From an uncultured Collinsella sp. (GTDB lineage Bacteria > Actinomycetota > Coriobacteriia > Coriobacteriales > Coriobacteriaceae), in contig CABUQI010000077.1 in NCBI GenBank assembly GCA_902493545.1, forward strand, positions 1 through 6,027: a DNA stretch of 6,027 nucleotides. Reading direction: 5' to 3'. Position 1 is the stretch's first letter, and each line of letters starts with the position of its first letter. A program made the translations under genes and the position numbers. Shown piece by piece: positions 1 to 5,923 of the stretch. Under the pieces are notes generated by a model, which saw only the letters and a program-made list of their open reading frames with translations, searched no databases and was not told the origin of the DNA.

Positions 1-1415
1 CCCGAGGCCACGAACGGCTCGCCGTTGACATCGAGCTCGAGCTTGGTGTTCTCGATGGTCGCGGGACCCATAAGCGTTGCCAGGAAGCGACGGGCGATGA
101 GGTCGTAGAGCTTGCGCTGGCCGCCGTCGAGCGTGGACGGATCGCCCTCGCCCGTGGGATAGATAGGCGGGTGGTCGGTGGTCTCGACCTTGCCGCGCGT
201 GGGCTTCATGGGACCGGCGAGCACCTTTTTGCACACGGGCGCCAGCGCCGGGTTGATCTTTGCCAGGTCGCTCACCACGGCGCCCAGATCGAGCGTCGCA
301 GGGTATACGGTATTGTCGACACGCGGGTAGCTGATGAGGCCCGCCATGTAGAGGGACTCGGCGATGCGCATGGTACGCGCAGGCGAGATACCCTCGGCTG
401 CGGCGGCAGCCTGCAGCGAGGTGGTCGCAAACGGCGTGGGCGGCTGCTGCTTGCGCGAGCGCTTGGTCACCGCGGCGACGGTTGCCGTCTTGGCACCGTC
501 AACGTGACCGTACGCCGTCTCAGCAGCATCCTTGTCGGTAAAGCGCGCCGTCTTGTGCGCGATCTTAAAGCGATCGTCCTCGGCAGCGCCTTGCGCGGCG
601 CCCATGCCGCGAATCTGCCAATAGTCCTCGGGCACAAACGCCATGCGCTCGCGTTCGCGCTCGACCACCAGGGCAAGCGTCGGCGTCTGCACGCGGCCGG
701 CGGAACGCACGTTGCCAAAGCCGCCAAACTTGGCGAGCGTCAGGTAGCGCGTGAGCACCGCACCCCAAATGAGGTCGATGTGCTGACGGCTCTCGCCGGC
801 GTCGGCCAGGTTCTGGTCGAGCGAGACAAGGTTATCGAAGGCCTGCGTGATCTCGGCCTTGGTAAACGAAGAATACTGGGCGCGGGCGACCGGCAAGTCG
901 GGCGCCACCTCGCGCACCTTGTTGAGGGCGTCCGAACCGATCAGCTCGCCCTCGCGATCGAAGTCCGTGGCGATGATGACGCTGTCGGACTTTTTGGCGA
1001 GGTTCTTAAGCGAGCGGATGAGTTCCTTCTCGGCCGGCAGCTTAATGACGGGTGCCCAGGTGAGATACGGCAGACTCTCGAGCTTCCAGCCCTTGATGGA
1101 GATGCCGTCGGCAAGAAACGGCTTGCGTTTGGTGTCGTAGGGCGGGCGTGCCAGGCCATCGGGCATGTCGGCCGGTAGCATCTCGCCGTCCTCGGTAACC
1201 GAATACCAGCCCAGCTTTTTATCGAACAGCACGCTGTCGCAAAAATCGGGCGCAAGGATGTGACCGGCCAGGCCGATGGTCACGCACTCCTCGCCCTTCC
1301 ACTCAAAACGGTAGATTGCGGTGTTGTACACCTTGTCCTTTTTGGGTTTGCCCGTGGACAGACGCTCGGCAATCTGACGCGCGGCGTCGTTTTTCTCTGC
1401 GATGATGAGCTTCAA
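1..1415 (-). CDS. Type IA DNA topoisomerase, archaeal TopA-like (3' end cut by window edge)
   Basis: This enzyme would relax or decatenate DNA by cutting one strand through a 5'-phosphotyrosine link. I read 471 codons without a stop; the C-terminus lies outside the window. The N-terminus MKLIIAEK carries the TOPRIM glutamate (E7), and ATDFDREGELIG (residues 149-160) gives the DxDxE metal site D151/D153/E155. GRVQTPTLALV (240-250) is a family signature, LISYPRVDN (360-368) holds the expected catalytic Tyr363, and DHPPIYPT (414-421) is conserved near it. The DFDREGELIG and DLIWGAVLTR wording resembles archaeal topoisomerase I more than E. coli TopA, and topB-like naming is possible, so I give no symbol. 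The start is TTG at 1415: an in-frame TAG lies five codons upstream with no other start between, and AGGAG sits 6 nt before it. It follows hypB by 54 nt. Confidence 0.93.
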   Translation of the reverse strand, partial: MKLIIAEKNDAARQIAERLSTGKPKKDKVYNTAIYRFEWKGEECVTIGLAGHILAPDFCDSVLFDKKLGWYSVTEDGEMLPADMPDGLARPPYDTKRKPFLADGISIKGWKLESLPYLTWAPVIKLPAEKELIRSLKNLAKKSDSVIIATDFDREGELIGSDALNKVREVAPDLPVARAQYSSFTKAEITQAFDNLVSLDQNLADAGESRQHIDLIWGAVLTRYLTLAKFGGFGNVRSAGRVQTPTLALVVERERERMAFVPEDYWQIRGMGAAQGAAEDDRFKIAHKTARFTDKDAAETAYGHVDGAKTATVAAVTKRSRKQQPPTPFATTSLQAAAAAEGISPARTMRIAESLYMAGLISYPRVDNTVYPATLDLGAVVSDLAKINPALAPVCKKVLAGPMKPTRGKVETTDHPPIYPTGEGDPSTLDGGQRKLYDLIARRFLATLMGPATIENTKLELDVNGEPFVAS

Positions 1416-1421
1416 AAGAGG

Positions 1422-1426
1422 CTCCT
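1422..1426 (-). promoter_or_regulatory. Ribosome binding site fixing the TTG start of the topoisomerase
   Basis: On the minus strand AGGAG stands 6 nt before TTG at 1415. The in-frame TAG at 1425-1427 overlaps it, so no longer reading frame is possible and TTG is the first usable start. Confidence 0.85.
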
Positions 1427-1469
1427 ATCTCGTGTCTCTGCGGCTACGCCCGCCCGTATGGCGGCCGAT

Positions 1470-2153
1470 TTACGCCCTTGCTTGCTCGATCTGCCCGATG
1501 AGCCAATCGCACCAGGCATCCATGCCCTCGCCCTTGCGCGCGCTCACGGCAAACCGCGGCGCCTGCGGATTGAGGTCATCGAGTGTCCTAGTATACCTAT
1601 CCATGTCAAAATCGAAAGCCGGGGCTACGTCGACCTTATTGAGCAGCTGCGCGCCGGCGTGCTGGAAGATGCCCGGGTACTTGATGGGCTTGTCGTCGCC
1701 CTCGGGCACCGAGAGAATCATGATGGACAGGTTCTCGCCCAGGTCAAAGTCGACCGGGCAGACCAGGTTGCCCACGTTTTCGATAAAGATGACGTCGATA
1801 TTTTGAAGACCCACCGCCTGGTCGAACGCGTCAACGGCCTCCATGATCATGTTGCCCTCGAGGTGGCACAGGCCACCCGTGTTGATCTGGATGGCGGGCA
1901 TGCCGGCTTCCTTCATGGTGATGGCGTCGACATCCGAGGCAATATCGCCCTCGATGACGGCACAGCGCAGGCCAGCCTTGTCGCGCAGGCGCTCGTTGGT
2001 GCCCAGGATCGTGGTGGTCTTGCCCGAACCGGGGCTCGACAGCACATTGATCACATAGGTGTTTGTCTCTTTAAATCGCTGTCGCAGCTGATCTGCCAGG
2101 CGCTCGTTGCGCGACAGGATCGGCGACGCGATATCAATCGTTTTCTCAGCCAT
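1470..2153 (-). CDS. hypB: Hydrogenase nickel incorporation GTPase HypB
   Basis: HypB is a cytoplasmic SIMIBI-class GTPase that works with HypA to load nickel into the large-subunit precursor of [NiFe]-hydrogenase (or, in some bacteria, urease). The 227-residue product shows, in order, the P-loop SSPGSGKTT (39-47), EGDIASDVDA (68-77), TGGLCHLEG (92-100), FIENVGNLVCP (123-133), EGDDKP (151-156), the guanine-specifying NKVD (172-175) and SARKGEG (204-210). Cys96, His97 and Cys132 match the conserved metal site at the dimer interface. There is no His-rich stretch and no N-terminal CxxCGC motif, so the extra high-affinity nickel site of E. coli-type HypB is absent. I chose ATG at 2153 because AAGGAG lies 8 nt upstream; a GTG nine bases earlier overlaps that ribosome site. 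It follows hypA by 55 nt. Confidence 0.97.
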   Translation of the reverse strand: MAEKTIDIASPILSRNERLADQLRQRFKETNTYVINVLSSPGSGKTTTILGTNERLRDKAGLRCAVIEGDIASDVDAITMKEAGMPAIQINTGGLCHLEGNMIMEAVDAFDQAVGLQNIDVIFIENVGNLVCPVDFDLGENLSIMILSVPEGDDKPIKYPGIFQHAGAQLLNKVDVAPAFDFDMDRYTRTLDDLNPQAPRFAVSARKGEGMDAWCDWLIGQIEQARA

Positions 2154-2161
2154 ACTTGGCA

Positions 2162-2167
2162 CTCCTT
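2162..2167 (-). promoter_or_regulatory. Ribosome binding site deciding the hypB start
   Basis: AAGGAG on the minus strand, 8 nt before ATG at 2153. The alternative in-frame GTG at 2162-2160 shares its first base with this site, so it cannot be used with it. Confidence 0.85.
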
Positions 2168-2186
2168 ACTTTGGCCCCTTTATACC

Positions 2187-2200
2187 CCATCACCAGATGG
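2187..2200 (-). other. Small inverted repeat in the hypA-hypB gap
   Basis: CCATC and GATGG pair as a 5-bp stem around a 4-nt loop in the 55-nt gap between hypA and hypB. No U-run follows, so it is not a convincing terminator. A weak RNA hairpin affecting hypB expression is possible, but it may be chance. Confidence 0.25.
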
Positions 2201-2208
2201 CTAGCGGG

Positions 2209-2565
2209 CTAATCGTCGGGGGTTTCGATTTCGATACTCGCGATATCGAGCTCGCGGCCGTGCAGTAGGCGCACGTTGGCACCACCACACTGGGGACAGC
2301 GGCAATGGAAGCGATCGTGCTCAAAGACCTCCCCGCAGTCCAGACACTCGCTTTGTGGATGGACTTCCTCCACGGCAAGCTCGCAGCCGCGCGTGAGCAG
2401 GTCCTCGTCGCGAAACGTCTCCCAGGCAAAGTCGAGCGCCTCGCGCACGACCTCGGTCATATCCCCGATACGAAGTGTTACCAAAACGGCGCGAGAGGCC
2501 CCCGCCCCACGCGCCGCGCGAATCACTGTATCGAGTATGCCGTTGACAATGCCAACCTCGTGCAT
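2209..2565 (-). CDS. hypA: Hydrogenase maturation nickel metallochaperone HypA
   Basis: HypA carries nickel to the hydrogenase large subunit in partnership with HypB. The 118-residue length is typical of the family. The protein begins MHE, giving the N-terminal His2 that binds nickel, and has the structural zinc site as two CxxC pairs: C74/C77 in CLDC and C90/C93 in CPQC. An additional Cys88 lies just before the second pair. The C-terminus ends in the usual acidic IEIE strand. The ATG at 2565 is preceded by GAGGAG with a 9-nt spacer; that site lies in the last codons of tatC, and the tatC stop is only 6 nt away, so translation is probably coupled to tatC. hypB follows. Recognition of the family is clear; the enzyme served (hydrogenase or another nickel enzyme) is not shown by the window. 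Confidence 0.97.
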   Translation of the reverse strand: MHEVGIVNGILDTVIRAARGAGASRAVLVTLRIGDMTEVVREALDFAWETFRDEDLLTRGCELAVEEVHPQSECLDCGEVFEHDRFHCRCPQCGGANVRLLHGRELDIASIEIETPDD

Positions 2566-2571
2566 ACCGAT

Positions 2572-3363
2572 TTACTCCTCGTCGTCCTCATCGTCCGAGA
2601 ACAGGTCCAGACGGCTCACAAACAAGCCCTCCTTGCCCTCGCGCGCGGTAATGACCACGCGGGCGATGGCAAGCGAGATCTCGTAGAGCGAAAGCAGGGC
2701 GCCATACATGAGGCCCAGCGTAACGGGCGAGCCGTCGGGCGTAATCACAGCCGAGCCCACAAGCAGGCCAACGTATACATAACGCCAGGCACTGCGGAAG
2801 GCCGCATAGGACACAATATGGAAGACGGAAAGGTAGAAGATGATGAGCGGCAGCTCAAACGCCACACCAAAGCCAAACATAAAGAGCAGCTCCATGTTGA
2901 CATAGTTCTCCAGATCGGGCCACGCCGTGGCGACGGCCGAGGTCTCGCCGATGAGCCACTCAAAGCCTGCCGGGATAATGATGAAGTAGCAGAAAATGGC
3001 GCCCAGGAAGAACAGCACCGTCGAGGCGAGCACCGTGGGCACGACCCACTTGCGCTCGTTGGGGCGAAGCGCCGGCAGGAAAAATGCCAGAATCTGCCAG
3101 ATGATCATGGGCGTGCACATGACCACGGCCATCTTGATGGCCAGCGAGAAGCGCAAGCCAAAGCCGCCGAGCGTGGTGGTGATGTAGAACTTACCATCCG
3201 GCACAAAGGAGCGGATGGGATCTTTCAGGATGTCGAGCACAACAGGCGTGGCGAAATACAGCACGATAGCTGCGGCAAACACCGAGACGACCACGATGGT
3301 CAGGCGGCGACGGAGCTCTCCCAGGTGATCGAAGAGCGGCATACGCGCAGGTCCGATAGGCAT
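2572..3363 (-). CDS. tatC: Sec-independent (Tat) protein translocase subunit TatC
   Basis: TatC is the polytopic membrane protein that recognises twin-arginine signal peptides and nucleates the export complex for folded proteins. The 263-residue product has the N-terminal HLGELRRRL (13-21), LRPNERK (99-105) in the first periplasm-to-cytoplasm connection, FMFGFGVAFELP (161-172) and VITPDGSP (206-213). Glu16, Glu103, Glu170 and Asp210 match residues known to matter in E. coli TatC. Six hydrophobic segments are visible at about 22-38, 74-96, 108-131, 160-182, 193-208 and 213-234. The C-terminus is strongly acidic (SDDEDDEE). The ATG at 3363 shares its A with the tatA TAA stop (TAATG) and has GGGAGG upstream with a 9-nt spacer, so translation is probably coupled to tatA. 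Met8 is a less likely start. Confidence 0.97.
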   Translation of the reverse strand: MPIGPARMPLFDHLGELRRRLTIVVVSVFAAAIVLYFATPVVLDILKDPIRSFVPDGKFYITTTLGGFGLRFSLAIKMAVVMCTPMIIWQILAFFLPALRPNERKWVVPTVLASTVLFFLGAIFCYFIIIPAGFEWLIGETSAVATAWPDLENYVNMELLFMFGFGVAFELPLIIFYLSVFHIVSYAAFRSAWRYVYVGLLVGSAVITPDGSPVTLGLMYGALLSLYEISLAIARVVITAREGKEGLFVSRLDLFSDDEDDEE

Positions 3364-3950
3364 TACTCATCGCCTCCCTTCGAGGCGTCGGCGGCAGCGG
3401 CGTCGTCCTCGGCCTCGAGCTCGCGGGCGAGCTGGTCGACGACGGCCTTGCGCTTGCGGGGACGACGGGCGTAGAGGTCAGCCGTCGTGGGCTCTGCCGG
3501 CTCGGGCTCGGGCTCCGGCTCTGCAGCAGGCTCGGACTCGACGGTGGCAGTGGCAGGCTCGGCCTCGGGGGACTCGGCGCCCTCGGCCTCCTCAGCAGCA
3601 CCTTCGCCCTCAGCAGCACCCTCGCTTGCGGCCTTCTCGGCAGCAAGGCGGGCACGGCGCTCGGCAAAGGTCTCCTTCTTTGCGGGCGCAGCTGTCTCGA
3701 CGGCATCCTCGTCTGCATCGGAATCGTCATCGACGGCAGTCTTCTTGGGCTTGACCGGGGCCGACGCGGCCTCGCTCACCGGATCGATAATCTCGGACTG
3801 AACAACGGCCGTCATCTTTTCCTGCGTCTCGCGGAACTGACGGATGGCACGGCCGATCGTACGGCCCATCTGTGGGAGCTTATCCGGGCCAAACAGCAAA
3901 AAGCCGAAGACCACGATGATCGCGAGCTCACCCTCTCCAATACCAAACAC
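3363..3950 (-). CDS. tatA: Twin-arginine translocase TatA/TatB-family subunit with long acidic tail
   Basis: This is the single-span Tat component that TatC recruits to build the translocation site. The 195-residue protein has an N-terminal membrane helix (about 5-20), the FGPDKLP hinge (20-26), and an amphipathic helix (about 27-50) containing MGRTIGRAIRQF. MFGIGEGEL places Glu8 where TatB proteins carry a glutamate, while FG before the hinge is TatA-like; no second tatA/B gene is adjacent. About 140 further residues form a tail rich in Ala, Glu and Pro, with alternating Glu-Pro at 144-153 and a basic patch RRPRKRK at 162-168; TatA is usually far shorter. The GTG start at 3950 is chosen because TTGGAGG lies 5 nt upstream and the family N-terminus begins there; an in-frame ATG at 3995 has no ribosome site. 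tatC overlaps its stop. Confidence 0.93.
   Translation of the reverse strand: MFGIGEGELAIIVVFGFLLFGPDKLPQMGRTIGRAIRQFRETQEKMTAVVQSEIIDPVSEAASAPVKPKKTAVDDDSDADEDAVETAAPAKKETFAERRARLAAEKAASEGAAEGEGAAEEAEGAESPEAEPATATVESEPAAEPEPEPEPAEPTTADLYARRPRKRKAVVDQLARELEAEDDAAAADASKGGDE
3499..3522 (-). repeat. Four tandem hexamers in tatA encoding Glu-Pro repeats
   Basis: On the plus strand four consecutive units of GGCTCN run through this stretch. In the tatA frame they encode alternating Glu and Pro residues. Short tandem repeats of this kind can change copy number without shifting the frame. Confidence 0.8.
3590..3620 (-). repeat. Imperfect 18-bp direct repeat in tatA tail
   Basis: CCTCAGCAGCACC occurs twice (3590-3602 and 3608-3620, plus strand), 18 nt apart. 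In tatA it encodes two GAAEGE/GAAEEA-type six-residue units, which suggests local duplication within the acidic tail. Confidence 0.7.
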
Positions 3951-3955
3951 ACATA

Positions 3956-3962
3956 CCTCCAA
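3956..3962 (-). promoter_or_regulatory. Ribosome binding site fixing the GTG start of tatA
   Basis: TTGGAGG lies on the minus strand with 5 nt between GGAGG and GTG at 3950. An overlapping ATG (3954-3952) is out of the tatA frame and too close to the site. Confidence 0.85.
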
Positions 3963-3982
3963 GGCTCGATGTGAGTCGAGCC
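3963..3982 (-). promoter_or_regulatory. Perfect hairpin abutting the tatA ribosome site
   Basis: On the minus strand GGCTCGA and TCGAGCC form a perfect 7-bp stem around the 6-nt loop CTCACA. It ends two bases before GGAGG of tatA. No U-run follows, so I do not call it a terminator. It could shield the 5' end of the mRNA or tune ribosome access; the function is inferred. Confidence 0.55.
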
Positions 3983-4024
3983 CGCACCGCGCCATTCGGC
4001 CGGAACTCGTCTATTCATTCGGTC

Positions 4025-4051
4025 AAGTATAGCGCCCGGACGCCAAAACGT
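4025..4051 (-). promoter_or_regulatory. Possible tatA operon promoter element
   Basis: Reading the minus strand, ACGTT is followed after 14 nt by CTATACTT, which contains TATACT, five of six matches to a -10 box. The -10 lies about 75 nt before the tatA GTG. No good TTGACA-like -35 is present at normal spacing. The same arrangement occurs upstream of the aminotransferase gene, which is the main support for it. Confidence 0.4.
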
Positions 4052-4059
4052 CCGAGCGC
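4032..4059 (-). other. Interrupted inverted repeat between STAS gene and tatA
   Basis: GCGC, two unpaired bases and GGACG pair with CGTCC, two unpaired bases and GCGC around a 6-nt loop. It could end the upstream STAS transcript or act as a protein-binding palindrome, since it overlaps the proposed tatA promoter spacer. There is no U-run after it on the minus strand, so an ordinary intrinsic terminator is doubtful. Confidence 0.4.
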
Positions 4060-4102
4060 ATCACAAACATATGCCAAACGGCACGCCCTTTTGGGGCAAA
4101 GA

Positions 4103-4417
4103 TTATGCAGCGGTGATCGAAATCTCCTGGTCGACACCCAACAGCTGGACCACGCGCATCACCGGGGGCTGCACATTGGTGCAGCTAAAGCGCTTGCCGT
4201 GGTCGACCGCGTGGTGCGCGGCGCCCACGAGCACGCCAATGCCCGTCGAATCGATGTAGCTCACCTGGGCAAAATCGAGCTCAACGGCCTCGGTGGGCTG
4301 CTCGAGCGCCAGGTCGATGGCATTGCGCAGGCTATCGGCGTTAGAGATATCGATCTCGCCGGTTACCTTAATGGTGTAGAGCTCTGGCGTGGGGTTGGTG
4401 GAAATACCCAAATCCAT
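4103..4417 (-). CDS. STAS-domain anti-sigma factor antagonist (SpoIIAA/RsbV-like)
   Basis: Proteins of this family bind a serine kinase of the RsbW/SpoIIAB type and free its sigma factor; phosphorylation on a conserved serine switches them off. The 104-residue product is a single STAS domain. It shows GEIDISNADSLR (20-31) in the first strand and helix, LDFAQVSYIDSTGIGVLVG (47-65), and a C-terminal segment ending GVDQEISIT. Ser57 in DSTG aligns with the serine phosphorylated in B. subtilis SpoIIAA (Ser58). The ATG at 4417 has AAGGAG with a 7-nt spacer. It lies 51 nt after the aminotransferase gene and may be transcribed with it. No kinase, phosphatase or sigma factor gene is adjacent, so its partner must be elsewhere. 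The family is clear; the process controlled is unknown. Confidence 0.92.
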   Translation of the reverse strand: MDLGISTNPTPELYTIKVTGEIDISNADSLRNAIDLALEQPTEAVELDFAQVSYIDSTGIGVLVGAAHHAVDHGKRFSCTNVQPPVMRVVQLLGVDQEISITAA

Positions 4418-4463
4418 GTATATGCTCCTTTACGTATCGAAGGTGCGGATAGTACGGGAAGCC

Positions 4464-4478
4464 GCGCGTTAGGCGCGC
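4464..4478 (-). other. GC-only hairpin over the aminotransferase stop codon
   Basis: GCGCG and CGCGC pair around a 5-nt loop that contains the TAA stop of the aminotransferase gene. No U-run follows. It may slow or partly end transcription before the STAS gene, but the evidence is only the sequence symmetry. Confidence 0.25.
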
Positions 4479-5773
4479 TCGGCACGCGCGAGCTCGGCAG
4501 CGACAAGCTTAACGGCCAGCACCAGCACATCGAGCGCGGCCTCCAGGTCCTCGACCGTGGGATAGCTCGGCGCGATGCGGATGTTGGTATCGCGCGGGTC
4601 CTTGCCATAGGGCCAGGTAGCACCGGCCGGCGTGAGCTTGACGCCCAGGTCGGCGCAAAGCGCGGCGACCTTTTGAGCCGAGCCCTCGGGACCATCGAAG
4701 CTTACAAAGTAGCCGCCGCGGGGGTGCGTCCAGGTGGCGCAGCCCGTGTCGCCCAAGCCCTCGGTGAGCTTGCGCTCGACGGCCTCAAAGCGCGGGCGCA
4801 AGAACTCGGCATGCTTTTTCATGTGTTCCTTGACCGCCTCGATGGTGGGAAGGAAGCGCACGTGACGCAGCTGGTTGAGCTTGTCGGCGCTGATGAGGCC
4901 GGCCTTCAGGCGCTTGGAGAACTCGGCGATGACCGCGGGGCTCGCACCGATAAAGCCGATACCGGCGCCCGGGAAGGTGATCTTGGACGTCGAGGCAAAT
5001 GCCACCACGCGGTCCTCGGTGCCCGCCGCGCGAGCGAGGTCAAAGATGTTTGCGAGCTCGTCGGTCTCGTCGTACAGGTCGTGCACGCAGTAGGCGTTGT
5101 CCCAGAAGATGCGGAAATCGGGTGCGGCCGTGGGCATCTCAACCAGGCGACGCACGGTGTCCTCGCTAAAGGTGATGCCCGTGGGGTTGGAATACTTGGG
5201 CACGCACCAGATGCCCTTGATGGAGTCGTCGGCGGCAACCAGGCGCTCGACCTCGTCCATGTCGGGGCCGTTGTCGGTCATCGCGACGGGGACATTCTCG
5301 ATACCCAGGTCGGCGGTGATGCCAAAGTGACGGTCGTAGCCGGGAACCGGGCACAGGAACTTGACCTTCTTGCCGTCGTGCGCGGCCTCGTAAGCCTCCC
5401 AGGGCTCGCTGCCGCACGAGCCGCAGCGCCAGAACATGCCGGCGATGTCATGCTCGATCAAAAGGCTCGACGAACCCAGTACGAGCGTCTGCTCGGCGGG
5501 GCAACCCAAAAACTCCCCCGCTAGCTTGCGCGCCGAAGGAATGCCCTCAAAGCAGCCGTAGTTGGAGCAGTCGACGTTGCCGTCGTGCAGATCGGCATCG
5601 GCATTGAGGATATCGAGCATGGGTCGAGAGATGTCCACCTGGGAGGGCGACGGCTTGCCGCGGGCCATGTCGAGCGCCAGACCCTTGGCCTTGACCTCGG
5701 CGACCTCGGCTTTGAGTGCCTCGATGGCAGCATCGAGTTCGGTGGTTTCCATCTTCTGGTAGATCGTCTGCAT
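4469..5773 (-). CDS. PLP-dependent aminotransferase, probable aspartate aminotransferase (PF12897 type)
   Basis: The likely reaction is transfer of the amino group between aspartate and 2-oxoglutarate, feeding amino-acid synthesis in the cytoplasm. The 434-residue product is a fold-type I aminotransferase. ALDMARGKPSPSQVDIS (33-49) and FLCPVPGYDRHF (139-150) are marks of the Asp_aminotransf family, which includes actinobacterial aspartate aminotransferases. SNPTG (195-199) holds Asn196, DNAY (225-228) holds the PLP-ring aspartate and tyrosine, Lys264 in STSK is the Schiff-base lysine, and Arg399 in NIRIAPS should bind the substrate carboxylate. A CGSC pair (117, 120) sits in a small loop. The ATG at 5773 has GAAAGG with a 9-nt spacer; Met8 has no usable ribosome site. 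The gene diverges from the plus-strand gene at 5924. Substrate specificity is assigned by family only. Confidence 0.93.
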   Translation of the reverse strand: MQTIYQKMETTELDAAIEALKAEVAEVKAKGLALDMARGKPSPSQVDISRPMLDILNADADLHDGNVDCSNYGCFEGIPSARKLAGEFLGCPAEQTLVLGSSSLLIEHDIAGMFWRCGSCGSEPWEAYEAAHDGKKVKFLCPVPGYDRHFGITADLGIENVPVAMTDNGPDMDEVERLVAADDSIKGIWCVPKYSNPTGITFSEDTVRRLVEMPTAAPDFRIFWDNAYCVHDLYDETDELANIFDLARAAGTEDRVVAFASTSKITFPGAGIGFIGASPAVIAEFSKRLKAGLISADKLNQLRHVRFLPTIEAVKEHMKKHAEFLRPRFEAVERKLTEGLGDTGCATWTHPRGGYFVSFDGPEGSAQKVAALCADLGVKLTPAGATWPYGKDPRDTNIRIAPSYPTVEDLEAALDVLVLAVKLVAAELARAERA

Positions 5774-5923
5774 GGGGTGCGACCTTTCGCGAAGCGGTAC
5801 GTTGCAGTTCGTCTAAGTATAGACCGCCACCGCCGCAACGTTATGAAGCCGTGATAGATTAAGTCCATCGCAATAAATTACGAATCGCCGCGCATGCCGG
5901 CGTGGGGCGCCCAAGGAGGCACT
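5774..5923. promoter_or_regulatory. Divergent intergenic region between aminotransferase gene and plus-strand gene
   Basis: This 150-nt gap should contain promoters in both directions. It holds the minus-strand element at 5815-5841, an AACGTT palindrome (5837-5842), the palindrome GGGCGCCC (5905-5912) just before the plus-strand ribosome site, and an A/T-rich patch (about 5854-5880) where a plus-strand -10 could lie. I could not identify a convincing plus-strand -35/-10 pair. Confidence 0.5.
5815..5841 (-). promoter_or_regulatory. Possible aminotransferase gene promoter element
   Basis: Reading the minus strand, ACGTT, 14 nt, then CTATACTT, with TATACT as a -10 candidate about 43 nt before the ATG at 5773. 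It matches the element upstream of tatA at 19 of 27 positions with identical spacing. A standard -35 box is not evident. Confidence 0.45.

Noticed and set aside
2154..2162. hypB starting at GTG 2162
   Set aside because: The GTG overlaps the AAGGAG that is correctly spaced for ATG at 2153.
3487..3801. Ser/Ala-rich plus-strand frame as a small gene
   Set aside because: It is the antisense of the tatA repeat tail; its low-complexity composition is explained by the Glu/Ala/Pro codons on the other strand.
3951..3995. Longer tatA starting at ATG 3995
   Set aside because: It has no ribosome site, adds 15 residues before the canonical N-terminus, and would read through the hairpin at 3963-3982 and the ribosome site of the GTG start.
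4085..4097. GCCC/GGGC hairpin just after the STAS stop as a terminator
   Set aside because: The stem is only 4 bp and no U-run follows on the minus strand.
171..5524. Four long plus-strand open frames (171-1178, 1260-2204, 2305-3474, 3971-5524)
   Set aside because: They lie opposite well-recognised genes, have no family motifs, are rich in Arg, His, Gly and Asp as expected for antisense reading of GC-rich genes, and cross gene boundaries.
5894..5923. Upstream in-frame ATG at 5894 as the start of the plus-strand gene
   Set aside because: No ribosome site precedes it, whereas AAGGAGG directly precedes ATG at 5924.
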